A DNA stretch of 64,000 nucleotides, taken from M3007 sp965249785 (GTDB taxonomy: Bacteria > Bacteroidota > Bacteroidia > Chitinophagales > Saprospiraceae). The notes beneath the pieces are model-generated. The model had not been told where the DNA came from. It searched no databases and worked only from the letters and a program-made list of their open reading frames with translations. Shown here piece by piece: positions 52,647 to 62,200 of the stretch. A program made the position numbers and the translations under genes. Every line of letters starts with the position of its first letter. The stretch's first letter is position 1. The stretch is taken from the NCBI GenBank assembly GCA_965249785.1, contig CBDFMU010000012.1, forward strand, positions 248,001 through 312,000, in the 5' to 3' direction.

Positions 52647-53714
52647 TTATTCCTTTTTCAGGAGCCCCGCTCCCGACCGCCGGAAAGCCTTATAGTTCCC
52701 TTTCCCAAACTTGGAACCATTGAAAACCATCGTAGGAGCCTTTTCTTTCTGTTCCTCGGCGGGCAATTCATTAAAATCACGACATAAATCCGAGCAACAG
52801 CCCGCGTACCGCGCCCGACAATCAGCGCATTGAATGAATAGGATGTGGCAGTAATGATTCGCGCAATTGGTATGATCGTCAGAAGGCGCGCCGCACTGGT
52901 GGCAATGCGCAATTACATCCGGGCTGATACGCTCGCCCAGGCGTTCGTCGAAGACAAAATTTTTGCCTAAAAACTTGTTTTTCAAACCTTTGGCCTCCAC
53001 TTGGCGCGCATATTCGATGATGCCGCCTTCCAATTGAAAGACATTTTCAAAACCCCGATACCGCAAATACGCACTCGCCTTTTCGCAGCGAATACCACCC
53101 GTGCAATACATCAGCACCTTCTGGTCTTTTTTATCCGCCAGCAAATCGGCCACCAGCGGCAATTCCTCCCGAAAAGTCGCCACATCGGGCGTGATGGCAT
53201 TTTCAAAACGACCGACTTCGCTCTCGTAATGGTTGCGCATATCCACCACAATCGTTGCAGGATCATCGGTCAGTTGATTCCACTCCTCGGCTTTCAGGTG
53301 CGTACCCGTTTGCGCTGGATCGAAATTCGGGTCATCAATGCCGTCAGCCACAATCTTGTCGCGCACTTTGATAATAAGCGCAAAAAACGATTTGCCGTCG
53401 TCTTCCACGGCGATATTCAGGCGGAGATTTTTGAAAAAGTCAATTTCATTCATCGCCATTTTGAAGGCCTCGAAATTGGCTTCCGGCACCGACAATTGGG
53501 CATTTACTCCCTCCCGCGCCACATAAATGCGGCCCAATACCCCCAGCGGTTGGTACACGCTGAACAAGTGATCGCGGAACAGTTGCGGATTCGGCAGCGT
53601 GACATATTTATAGTACGACAGCGTCACGCGCGGTTCCGTACTTTCCTGAATCCGCGCTTTCAGTTCCCGGCGATTGACGCGGTTGTGAAGATTTTTAAGC
53701 AGAGTATTTCCCAT
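52647..53714 (-). CDS. trhO: tRNA uridine-34 hydroxylase TrhO (rhodanese family)
   Basis: TrhO (YceA family) hydroxylates U34 of certain tRNAs using oxygen, a step toward (m)cmo5U-type modifications. The N-terminal UPF0176 acylphosphatase-like domain covers 30-115 (YYKYVTLPNPQLFRDHL, GRIYVAREGVNAQLSVP). The rhodanese domain covers 140-240 with active-site C204 in MYCTGGIRCEKAS. A C-terminal cysteine-rich region (CHQCGAPSDDHTNCANHYC, CADCRARYAGCCSDLC) is typical of the longer family members. Length is 355 residues. It is a monocistronic minus-strand gene. Confidence 0.92.
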   Translation of the reverse strand: MGNTLLKNLHNRVNRRELKARIQESTEPRVTLSYYKYVTLPNPQLFRDHLFSVYQPLGVLGRIYVAREGVNAQLSVPEANFEAFKMAMNEIDFFKNLRLNIAVEDDGKSFFALIIKVRDKIVADGIDDPNFDPAQTGTHLKAEEWNQLTDDPATIVVDMRNHYESEVGRFENAITPDVATFREELPLVADLLADKKDQKVLMYCTGGIRCEKASAYLRYRGFENVFQLEGGIIEYARQVEAKGLKNKFLGKNFVFDERLGERISPDVIAHCHQCGAPSDDHTNCANHYCHILFIQCADCRARYAGCCSDLCRDFNELPAEEQKEKAPTMVFNGSKFGKGNYKAFRRSGAGLLKKE

Positions 53715-53834
53715 TTTGGAAGACGCAATTTATTGCGCAACAATATTGTAAAACGTTGATCTTGTACAATATATGTCGTGTCATTTAGATCCGCAAGGTC
53801 AAGACAGTGAGGTTCTCACTCTGGCCTAATTTAT

Positions 53835-54305
53835 TTATCCACCTGTTAGTTTTTTCCAAAACACCACCTTGTCTTCTCCTTCCCGATAGAAGTCTCTTAT
53901 TACCGCTTCTTTATTATAATTGCATTTTTCATAGAATTTTCTGGTTAATTCAAATTCAGGTAACCCAGAAGTTTCTACAAGCAGCACCCTTTCGCCATTT
54001 GATTTAAGTAAAGCTTCTATATATGTCATTAATTCAGAACCTATGCCGCTCCCTTGAAAATCTTTATGAACGGCAATAAAGTAGAGATTATAAGTTCCGT
54101 CAGTCAGTCTTTCGGGAGCACAATAGGCAATAGCCATTGGAATTTCATTAATCTCCTTCGTTAGCCAAATATCCTTGGAATCCGGATTATTAAAATAATC
54201 TTCCATCATATTTTCCAACAGTTCAGAGGGGAATAGTTCACTGGTGTCTATAACTGCTTTTAAGGAATCCAAGTCCTGTTTTCCTGCCTTTTTTATGTTT
54301 GACAT
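53835..54305 (-). CDS. GNAT family N-acetyltransferase
   Basis: A 156-residue GNAT-fold protein. The acetyl-CoA-binding motif A is LYFIAVHKDFQGSGIGSELMTYIE (residues 75-98, Q/R-x-x-G-x-G/A as QGSGIG). Motif B includes GLPEFELTRKFYEKCNY. The substrate is unknown. AT content (Lys-, Asn- and Ile-rich codons) is higher than in the flanking TrhO and peptidase genes, so recent acquisition is possible. Spacers on both sides contain no recognisable element. Confidence 0.85.
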   Translation of the reverse strand: MSNIKKAGKQDLDSLKAVIDTSELFPSELLENMMEDYFNNPDSKDIWLTKEINEIPMAIAYCAPERLTDGTYNLYFIAVHKDFQGSGIGSELMTYIEALLKSNGERVLLVETSGLPEFELTRKFYEKCNYNKEAVIRDFYREGEDKVVFWKKLTGG

Positions 54306-54473
54306 CGTAATTCCAGATTAATTTATCTTTGATAAAAATTGCCAGATTCTGTTCCGATCACCCTTCGTGAGCTCCCGATTTTATCACCTGTTTCCGCTGA
54401 TTCATTCCTATCCTGGCAGCAAAAAATTCCGCATTCCGACCTCCGCATTCGATCACAGTTTATCCGTCGCCGA

Positions 54474-56609
54474 TTACAAATTATCCTTAAAAAACAGGTC
54501 AATTTTTTCAAACAAATGCACCCGATCAGGGCCCAGCACATTATGCAGATGTTCGGGATAAACGAAATAATCGATCGGCTTGTTTTTGCGCACGCACTCG
54601 CGGATGTAGCGCAGCGAATGTTGCCACAACACCGTATTGTCCGAAGAGCCGTGGATCATCAGCAGGCGACCGTTGAGGTTATCGATGTAGTTAAACAGGC
54701 TGGCCTTCTGGTAACCTTCCGGATTTTCCTGCGGCGTATCCATGTAGCGCTCGGTGTACATGATTTCGTACATTTTCCAGTCGATCACCGGGCCGCCCGC
54801 CACCGCGCATTTGAACACGCCCTTTGCTTCCGGGCGGGTCATCAGCGACGTAGTCATAAAGCCGCCGTAACTCCATCCGTACACGCCCATGCGGGTCGTA
54901 TCCACGAACGGCTGGCTTTTCAAATAACGCGCGCCCGCCAGTTGATCCGCGATTTCCGCGTCGCCGACATGCCGATGGATGGCACTTTCAAAGGCAAAAC
55001 CGCGATTAGCGGAACCGCGTCCATCAATAGAAAAAATGATGAAACCCTCTTCGGCCATGTGGTGCATCCAGAGTTCGCCGTTGCCCAGCCAGCCATTGGT
55101 CACCATTTGGACGTGCGGGCCGTTGTAGACATTCACGATGACTGGATACCGCTTCGACGGGTCAAAATTAGTCGGCAAAATCATGCGCGCGTTCAACTGC
55201 GGGCCACCCGGCGAAGGCACCGTAACCAGGCGCGTAGTCCCAAGATTATAGCCCATCAATGGATTAGGCGCAGTGAAAACCACCTTTTGCGCAGAGAAGT
55301 TTTTCGCTGGCTGCACATATACTATACGCGGCGTACTGGCATTAGCAAAAACATCCAAAGCCCACTCTCCGGTGCTGTTAATCAAGCCATTATGTACTCC
55401 TACTTCCTTGCTCAATTGGCTATTTCCACCAGTTTTCAGGTTGGCGGCATACACGTAGCGATTCATTCCCGATTCATCGGCCATTTGATAAAAACACTGC
55501 TCGCCATTGGCCGAAAAGGAATAAAAAGTGGTCACTGGCGCGGCTCCCTGGCTCAATTGGCGCAGCATCTTGCCAGATAAGTCGTACAAATACAGGTGAT
55601 TATAACCATCGCGCTCGCTTTGCCAGACGAATTGCGTGTTGCTGCCCGGCACAAAACGCAGCGGCTGTTCTGGTTCCACCCACTTATCGTTGGTTTCTTC
55701 AAACAGCGTTTTTACAAAAGCACCCGTTTTCGCGTCGAATTGTTTGAGCCACATATGGTCTTGTGCCCGATTCACCACGGCAATAAAAACGTATTGATCG
55801 TCGGGGGACCAGGCCACATTGGTCAAATATTGTTCTGCTGGTTCGCCCGTTTGGAGGTACAATTTCTTCCCCGTCTGCGTATCGTACACGCCCACTGTGA
55901 CGTGGTGGCTCTTCGTACCGGCGAAGGGATACCGAAATTTCACCATCTGTGCGGGCATCGAATCCAGCACATAGATCGGATATTCCGTCACCATACTTTC
56001 GTCCATCCGATAGTAGGCGAGGTAGCGGCCCGACGGACTCCAAAAAGTACCTTTATAAATCCCGAATTCTTCGCGGTGGACGCTTTTGCCATATACGATG
56101 CCCGGCCCTTCGCTTTTTGCCACCTCCAAATCTTTACCCCCCACGTTGATCATCAATTTTTCGTCGACGGTATAAGCAATCGCAAAGGTTTTATCTTGAA
56201 AATCTACGTTTTCGGCCTCGGCAGGGTGCGAGTTTTTTAATTGTAAACCGTCTTTTGTGGAATAAGTGTACAACTCTTTGGGTGTCTGAAACCACAGTTG
56301 ATCGCCATTCAGCCAATTCACCGTCGGAAATACGTCCAGCGGCGCGGAACTTTTTGCAACCAATGCTTTGTTAATTTCAGGCAACACATCCAGCGTATCA
56401 GTAGACAGATTGCCAGCCTGGACGCGCACCAGTTTCTTATTGACCACGTGGCTGAACTGCGCTGTGCCGGGAATCCATTGGAGTTGGCGCAAATTGGCGG
56501 GAGCCAAGCCCAGACGTCCCTTAGTGATGGCATCGGCCATCGAGATATTATTTTGGGCGAAAAGGAAAAAGGGGAGGGAAACGAAAAGTAGAAACAGCGT
56601 TTTTTTCAT
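54474..56609 (-). CDS. S9 family prolyl (tri/di)peptidyl peptidase, DPP-IV-like
   Basis: A secreted serine peptidase that releases N-terminal di- or tripeptides after proline. The signal peptide is MKKTLFLLFVSLPFFLFAQ from the ATG at 56609; the alternative at 56693 is upstream of the -7 box. The N-terminal propeller covers about 40-480. The alpha/beta hydrolase triad is S580 in GWSYGGF, D657 in HGSSDN and H689 in EHLHNVLGPDRVHL. The H-N-V-x-G-P-D-R context and spacing resemble P. gingivalis prolyl tripeptidyl peptidase. The YRMDES glutamate motif that anchors the substrate N-terminus is present (YYRMDESMVTEYPIY). Length is 711. Confidence 0.92.
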   Translation of the reverse strand: MKKTLFLLFVSLPFFLFAQNNISMADAITKGRLGLAPANLRQLQWIPGTAQFSHVVNKKLVRVQAGNLSTDTLDVLPEINKALVAKSSAPLDVFPTVNWLNGDQLWFQTPKELYTYSTKDGLQLKNSHPAEAENVDFQDKTFAIAYTVDEKLMINVGGKDLEVAKSEGPGIVYGKSVHREEFGIYKGTFWSPSGRYLAYYRMDESMVTEYPIYVLDSMPAQMVKFRYPFAGTKSHHVTVGVYDTQTGKKLYLQTGEPAEQYLTNVAWSPDDQYVFIAVVNRAQDHMWLKQFDAKTGAFVKTLFEETNDKWVEPEQPLRFVPGSNTQFVWQSERDGYNHLYLYDLSGKMLRQLSQGAAPVTTFYSFSANGEQCFYQMADESGMNRYVYAANLKTGGNSQLSKEVGVHNGLINSTGEWALDVFANASTPRIVYVQPAKNFSAQKVVFTAPNPLMGYNLGTTRLVTVPSPGGPQLNARMILPTNFDPSKRYPVIVNVYNGPHVQMVTNGWLGNGELWMHHMAEEGFIIFSIDGRGSANRGFAFESAIHRHVGDAEIADQLAGARYLKSQPFVDTTRMGVYGWSYGGFMTTSLMTRPEAKGVFKCAVAGGPVIDWKMYEIMYTERYMDTPQENPEGYQKASLFNYIDNLNGRLLMIHGSSDNTVLWQHSLRYIRECVRKNKPIDYFVYPEHLHNVLGPDRVHLFEKIDLFFKDNL

Positions 56610-56635
56610 GCCGAGCCTGTAATTTAAAAGGCCCG

Positions 56636-56643
56636 CAAAGGTA
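56636..56643 (-). promoter_or_regulatory. Promoter -7 box of the S9 peptidase
   Basis: TACCTTTG on the minus strand lies 26 bases before the peptidase ATG. No -33 TTG at standard spacing. Confidence 0.45.
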
Positions 56644-56783
56644 GAACAGCGGCGCAAAGAGTGCAGCATAAACGGGAAAAGGATTCGACCCAAGCACCAA
56701 CATCAATGCTCAATAACCGCCATATAAATCCAAAGGATACGCCTGAAATCCTACTTTTGCCTGGCTCAAAGGCAGTTTTGGGC

Positions 56784-56868
56784 AAAAAAAATGAGGCAGT
56801 GCCACCACAGCACTACCTCAGCCCTAACCAAATAAAACCAAATTATTCTTTCGCTTGAATTGCTTTCT
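56784..56868 (-). ncRNA. Candidate small RNA with its own promoter and terminator
   Basis: On the minus strand a -33/-7 promoter (56905-56873) is followed by about 85 bases that end in TGAGGTAGTGC-TGTGGTG-GCACTGCCTCA, an 11-bp stem with one mismatch, and then eight T. The unit lies in the 476-base gap between two divergent peptidase genes and contains no ORF of note. It could also be a stray terminator next to an unrelated -7 match. No known RNA family is recognised. Confidence 0.4.
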
Positions 56869-56872
56869 GTTA

Positions 56873-56905
56873 CAAAGGTAAGCAGGCTTTGTGTAAAACC
56901 TACAA
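56873..56905 (-). promoter_or_regulatory. Promoter of the candidate small RNA
   Basis: Minus-strand TTG (56905-56903) and TACCTTTG (56880-56873) are 22 bases apart, matching the Bacteroidota consensus. No protein gene begins downstream on this strand for over 250 bases. Confidence 0.5.
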
Positions 56906-57072
56906 GAAGAGGAAAAAAATTTAAAATTTTTTTTCAGCGGTTAATATGAAGGCTATTATTGGGCTTTCCGAAAGGAAAATATGGGCAATCAGTGTAGTTG
57001 AAATAGAAAAATCTACGAAATGATATTCCGCATGGCTCTACATTGCTTCCTGATTTAAAAAACATAATTTTA

Positions 57073-57080
57073 TACTTTTG
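57073..57080 (+). promoter_or_regulatory. Promoter -7 box of the M28 peptidase
   Basis: TACTTTTG ends 5 bases before the ATG at 57086, which implies a leaderless or nearly leaderless mRNA. No -33 TTG is at standard spacing. Confidence 0.5.
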
Positions 57081-57085
57081 CCATC

Positions 57086-58513
57086 ATGAAGAATTTTCCA
57101 ACTGTTTTCCTTCCATTTTCCTGCACTTGGCTGCTGCTTATTGTATTTTTTACACTATCAATAGCGGCCTCTAGTCAGACTATACAACCAGACCCAGACG
57201 CGGCTATGGTGCGTAAAATATACACCCAGGCCCTCACCGACGGGCGTTGCTACCCCTGGCTGGAACATTTGACTGGCAAAATTGGACACCGACTCAGTGG
57301 TAGTCCGGCGGCTGCGCAGGCCGTCACTTGGGGGCGGGCAATGCTGGATACGTTGGGCCTCGATTCGGTGTGGCTGCAACCCTGCATGGTGCCGCATTGG
57401 GTGCGCGGCGCGGCGGAACAAGTGAAAGTAATGGGTGCGAAATCTGGCCCATTTGCACTGCATGCTTTGGCCCTCGGCGGTTCGGTGGCCACGCCCAAAG
57501 CCGGCTTGCAGGGCAACGTAGTAGAAATAAAAACCTGGGCAGAACTGGATAAACTCGGCGCAGACAATGCCCTGCGCGGCAAAATCGTCTTTTACAATCG
57601 CCCCATGGATCCCACCAAATTGCGCACTTTCGAGGCTTATGGTGGTGCCGTGGATCAACGCGTATTCGGTGCTTCACGGGCCGCAAAGTATGGTGCTATC
57701 GGTGTGTTGGTGCGTTCTATGAGCCTGCGCCTCGACGACATTCCGCACACTGGCACCTTGTTATATGATACCGCGCAGGTTAAAATCCCGGCCGTGGCCA
57801 TCAGTACCAAAGACGCAGAAAAACTCAGCCAACTGCTGCAAAAGGAGCCTAAAATCAAGGTGTCCATGCGGCTGAATTGCCAGACTTTGCCCGATGCGCC
57901 TTCGTTCAACGTCATCGGCGAAATCCGCGGCAGCGAACGTCCCAACGATATTTTACTGGTCGGCGGCCACTTGGATAGTTGGGACGTAGGCCAAGGCGCG
58001 CACGACGACGGCGCGGGCGTGGTGCAAAGTATGGATGTGCTGCGCTACCTGAAACGTCTCGGTTACAAACCTCGCCATACGGTGCGTTGCGTGTTATTTA
58101 TGAATGAAGAAAATGGTGGTCGCGGCGGTGCGCAATATGCCGAGGAAGCCAAGCGCAAAGGGGAATTCCCACTCTGCTCTATTGAAAGTGATGCTGGTGG
58201 TTTTACGCCGCGCGGCTTCAATTTCGAGGCTGATTCGACGGTATTCAAAGACTTTTTTGCCAAAGTAAAGGCTTGGCAACCGCTATTTGAGCCTTACGGT
58301 CTAACTATCAGCGCAGGCGGCTCTGGCTCGGATGTCGGTCATTTGCGCGGCATGAAGGGCTTACTTTGCGGCTATTTACCTGATTCCCAGCGGTATTTCG
58401 ATATTCATCATACCGCCGCCGATACTTTTGATAAAATCAATAAACGAGAATTGGAATTGGGCGCGGCGAGTATGGCGGCGTTGATTTATTTGTTGGATAA
58501 AAATGGGTTGTAA
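57086..58513 (+). CDS. M28 family metallopeptidase (carboxypeptidase Q-like), secreted
   Basis: A secreted zinc exopeptidase. The signal peptide covers about residues 1-30 (TWLLLIVFFTLSIAASSQT). A PA-type insertion domain (120-260) contains LRGKIVFYNRPMD. The di-zinc site is built from GGHLDSWDVGQGAHDDGAG (residues 292-310), catalytic E-E in FMNEENGG, D in IESDAGGF and H in IHHTAADTFDKI. The layout matches plasma glutamate carboxypeptidase (CPQ). Length is 475. It is divergent from the DPP-IV-like peptidase, and the two may share a role in using extracellular peptides. Confidence 0.9.
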   Translation: MKNFPTVFLPFSCTWLLLIVFFTLSIAASSQTIQPDPDAAMVRKIYTQALTDGRCYPWLEHLTGKIGHRLSGSPAAAQAVTWGRAMLDTLGLDSVWLQPCMVPHWVRGAAEQVKVMGAKSGPFALHALALGGSVATPKAGLQGNVVEIKTWAELDKLGADNALRGKIVFYNRPMDPTKLRTFEAYGGAVDQRVFGASRAAKYGAIGVLVRSMSLRLDDIPHTGTLLYDTAQVKIPAVAISTKDAEKLSQLLQKEPKIKVSMRLNCQTLPDAPSFNVIGEIRGSERPNDILLVGGHLDSWDVGQGAHDDGAGVVQSMDVLRYLKRLGYKPRHTVRCVLFMNEENGGRGGAQYAEEAKRKGEFPLCSIESDAGGFTPRGFNFEADSTVFKDFFAKVKAWQPLFEPYGLTISAGGSGSDVGHLRGMKGLLCGYLPDSQRYFDIHHTAADTFDKINKRELELGAASMAALIYLLDKNGL

Positions 58514-58557
58514 TGTCCAAAGCAGACGCTCCAAAATTTGAGTATTGGGGAATTGAT

Positions 58558-58794
58558 TCAAATATCCGAGAATGGATTGAGATATTTTAGGCCCGGAACT
58601 TTCTCGAAATCGTCGTCATTGCGGGAAATGAGCGTAAAGTCGTTGACGATCGCTGTGGCAGCAATTACCGCATCTGGCAGTTTTATTTTTATACTGCGGT
58701 TGATTTCAATGGCTTTCTGGACTACTTGTGGAAGAAGAGAATCATCGAGAAAATAAATAACCGTATTCGTATCTAGAATATAGGTCGTTCCCAT
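58558..58794 (-). pseudogene. PIN-domain toxin with about 52 residues deleted
   Basis: The 78-residue product begins like a VapC toxin (MGTTYILDTNTVIYFLDDSL), then jumps to VVQKAIEINRSIKIKLPDAVIAATAIV and ends SRNDDDFEKVPGLKYLNPFSDI. Aligning D8 and D41 with the homologous positions 9 and 94 of the PIN protein at 15363 shows an in-frame loss of about 52 residues, including the second conserved acidic residue. The frame is intact, so a short protein could be made, but the PIN fold cannot be complete. It overlaps the upstream antitoxin by 22 bases. Confidence 0.75.
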
Positions 58795-59018
58795 TCGTCG
58801 CGTAGTAGTTTGAGTTGTGCATCAATCTCTTCAATGGTTAGCCCGGTTTTTAAGATGCCTCGGTATTTACTGAATTTCCCCTTTTTACGTGGAAGGGCAG
58901 GTTTGGTAGGAGAAGCCCTTAACACGATAATTTCGACATCGGCGTTTTCAAAACCCTCCGGGAGTTCAACCGTTACATGGCCGTTTTGGACAGTGGAGTG
59001 GGTACGATAGGCTTGCAT
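58773..59018 (-). CDS. Antitoxin of TA module 3
   Basis: An 81-residue protein starting MQAYRTHSTVQNGHVTVELPEGFENADVEI, an AbrB/DUF2281-like N-terminal beta segment. A basic linker (PALPRKKGKFSKYRG) and a C-terminal helix ending LRDEWERPIF, typical of antitoxins that wrap a PIN partner, follow. The ATG at 59018 follows a TATTTTTG promoter; the one at 59039 overlaps that box. The partner toxin is deleted, so the antitoxin is now an orphan unless it protects against a toxin elsewhere. Confidence 0.75.
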   Translation of the reverse strand: MQAYRTHSTVQNGHVTVELPEGFENADVEIIVLRASPTKPALPRKKGKFSKYRGILKTGLTIEEIDAQLKLLRDEWERPIF

Positions 59019-59036
59019 AAAGTTGTCTTTGAAGAA

Positions 59037-59067
59037 CAAAAATAGGGTTTTTTCGACAGGCTGACAA
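59037..59067 (-). promoter_or_regulatory. Promoter of TA module 3
   Basis: Minus-strand TTG (59067-59065) and TATTTTTG (59044-59037) are 20 bases apart. The box ends 18 bases before the antitoxin ATG. Confidence 0.6.
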
Positions 59068-59220
59068 TCAGGCGAAAAACACGTTTACAGTTAGGTAGTT
59101 TGGCTCCTTAAAATAACCTCTGACTTTTCACGCTGTTTTATTTGTTGGTAATGATCCTCTTATAGTCAATGCAGAGGGGTTTTGAACGAAGAACGGACAT
59201 AAAGTATTCACAATCAATAT

Positions 59221-59255
59221 CTCAACTCCTCTCAACATTCTCAACCTCTCAACTT
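59221..59255. repeat. Intergenic word array (CTCAAC = inverse GTTGAG)
   Basis: CTCAACTCCT, CTCAACATT, CTCAACCT, CTCAACTTC follow one another just after the stop codon of the ThuA-fusion gene (its 3' side on the minus strand). It is the inverse of the word at 3296, 9731 and 28349. Confidence 0.6.
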
Positions 59256-59263
59256 CTACTATA

Positions 59264-62200
59264 TCACAACCCAAACCGCACCCAATCCACCGCCATTACC
59301 GCTTGCGAAGGATTATTTTCATTTTTCACCACGAAATACAGATCATGAAATTCATGGTCGCTCGGCTGGGTAACGGGTAGATTGAGTTCGTAAAATTCCA
59401 TCTTATCCGGCGAATTTTTCTCTGGCACCTGCACGCGCCCGGCCAGCGGCCCGCTGGGACTATCCAGGTGTAATTCCAGCCAACCGCCATGAAATTGCCA
59501 GAGTTTATCGCCGCTGCCCACGCCGATGGCGATATTCTGCACCCCCGTCAAATCCGAGCGTTTGAAGACGAAAAAACTGCGGTGTTTCAGTTCGGTCAAC
59601 ACCACCGTATCGCCATTGAAAGGTCGGTAATTATCAATGCTTTTAGACATACTATCGGCCTGCTCCGCCTGTTGAAAAGCGGGGCGCAACGCGATGGTTT
59701 CGCCATCTTCGAGCGGCGTTTGGCTGTTGCTGCCCCGGTCGCGGTAAGTCGCCTTAAATATATAGGTGCCAGGATATGCCTTTTTGCCTTTTTCTGTGCT
59801 GGCTTTTACAACCAGCGGGTATTCTCCTTCCAAGGGCAACGTCTGCTTCGGCTTGGCTGGCGCACCGAGGGAAATTATCCAGCGCACCATTTCACCAGCG
59901 TCCTCTATGGAGACTTGCGGGTGGGCACTCATCACGACTTGCCCCCAGTTGCCCGCGCCCCCTTTGATGATTTTCTTCGATAAATCGCGTACAGCAAACT
60001 CACTGCCCTTGTAACGCTCGGCGACCGACTGAAATGCCGGGCCATTGACCAGCCGATCTACGGCATGGCAGGTTTTGCAATCGGAACGATCAATAAGGCC
60101 CTTGCCCTTAGCGTATTCGGCCTGTTGCATAGCGGCCTGGTGTCCCTTGGCAATGCTGGTAATGTCGAAACCCGTTTCCAGATAATCAATGGTCGTCGCC
60201 ACCACATTGGGCGCAATGCTGCCGCTTTCCAGCGAACCATCTTCCGGATCTTGGACCACTACGCGGTAGTGAAGCGTAGTGCCAGGCAAATAAAAACTGC
60301 GGTTTTGTGCGCCAAAATCCCAATGCACGGTAGGCGGCGCATTGCCCACGCTGATTTTCTGTTTCACCGTATGGCTGAGTTTTGAGTCATCGGTTACTTT
60401 CAAAACCACCTCGTAGGTGCCGGGAATAGGATAAACATGGCGAATACTATCCAGCGGATTTTTTTTCATAGCCTCCCCGGCAACGCCGCCGTGATTTCGC
60501 GAGTAGCGGCCATCGTAAGTAAACATGGGCGTACCGTCGCCGAAATCAAGTTCGTAGTGCAATTTATCCTGATCGTAGTCTTTGGTTTTATTAGCCGAAA
60601 AAATAATGGTCGCCGGGCTGGCATCGGCGATTTTATCGGCTTCCAAAACTGGCATCGGCGGACGATTGCCGCGCATATAATCAATGCGGCTGAGGCGCGC
60701 ATCGGGATTGGAAGAAAACCATTGTGTGCCATATTCTAACACCCAAAATGATCCGTTTTTATCCACCAACATATCCATCGGGCGACTCAATTTAACGGAA
60801 TCACCGAAAGGTTCCATGCGGCTGAAATTGCCGAGACTATCCACCGTGACGGCCATCATCCAGCCGCGCATCCAGTCATACGTGATCAATTTGCCATTGT
60901 AATAATCGGGAAAACGCGTCGCTTCCGGGTATTGATCCACGTAGTAAGTGGGGCCCGCCATCGCGTTGCGGCCACCTTTGCCCACCAGCGGAAATTCAGC
61001 GGAATTGCCGTAGGGATACCAGATGAAAGCGGGTTGAGCGGGCGGCAAATCGCGGCGACCAGTGTTGTTTGGGCTGTCATTAAACGGATGCAGCGGATCG
61101 AACGGCGGGCCAGATTTTTTGCGGGAAAAATCATAATGGCGATAAGGCTTATTATCGCCGACAAAATAAGGCCAGCCAAAAAAACCGGCGGCGCGAGCGC
61201 GGTTCACTTCATCGTGTCCGGCGGGGCCGCGCGCGGTATCAGGCTCCCCGGCATCGGGGCCAACTTCGCCCCAAAAAAGCAATTTGCGGCGGGTATCCAC
61301 CGAAATGCGGTAAGGATTGCGACAACCCATGACGTAGATTTCGGGACGATCAATGCCCGGGCCAGTCAGTTCGGGAGAGGTAACATGGACGTCTTGGTTG
61401 GTAAAAAGATTGCCCGCCGGACAAATATAGGTGCCATCCGGCAAGAGTTTGATCCTCAATATCTTACCGCGCAAATCATTGCTATTGGCCGAAGATTTTT
61501 GCGAATCCCAGGCACTGCGGCCCGGACGCTCATCAATCGGATCATAACCTTCCGAAGCAAAAGGATTGCTGTTATCGCCCGTAGAAAGGTACAGCGTTCC
61601 GTCGTCGGTAATGCGGATGCAGCCGCCCGTGTGACAACATTCTACCCGTTGCACGCCTACTTTCAAAATGATCTTTTCCGAGGCGCGATCAAGGGTGTTA
61701 TTTTCAAAAACAAAGCGCGACAATTGGTTGATCGTCTCGTTGCCCACCGGCGAATAATACAGGTAGATCCAGTGATTTTTAGTGTAATTTGGATCAATCG
61801 CCATGCCCATCAGGCCGTCTTCCTCTTCGGAATATACGGGCAGTTTGTAGGCCACACTAACCAAACCCGTCGTAGGATCGAACAATTTGATAGCACCCCG
61901 GCGTTCGATAAAAAGGACTTTGCCGTCGGGAAACATACCAAGTTGCATGGGTTCCGTCAGGTCACTGGCCAGCACTGTTTTCACAAAGCGAGTTGGATCG
62001 GGCGTTTCTGGCGTACGTAAAACGGTGTAATTAAGGCGTTTATGTTTGCCAATAGCGTATTGCAAACCGCCTAATAAGTGCTGCAAAAACATCGGATCAG
62101 CATATGATTCTTTGGTGTGGCCCAACGCCGTATAAAAAGCCCGACCGCCATCATACTCATGCGACCAAGCCATCGGGTGATTCTCGCCGTTCGTGCCACC

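Noticed and set aside
54339..55580. 413-codon plus-strand ORF opposite the S9 peptidase
   Set aside because: Antisense to a gene with intact catalytic triad; rich in Arg/His as expected for a shadow.
60932..62020. 362-codon plus-strand ORF inside the ThuA fusion gene
   Set aside because: Antisense shadow; Arg/Ile-rich composition typical of reverse-frame translation.
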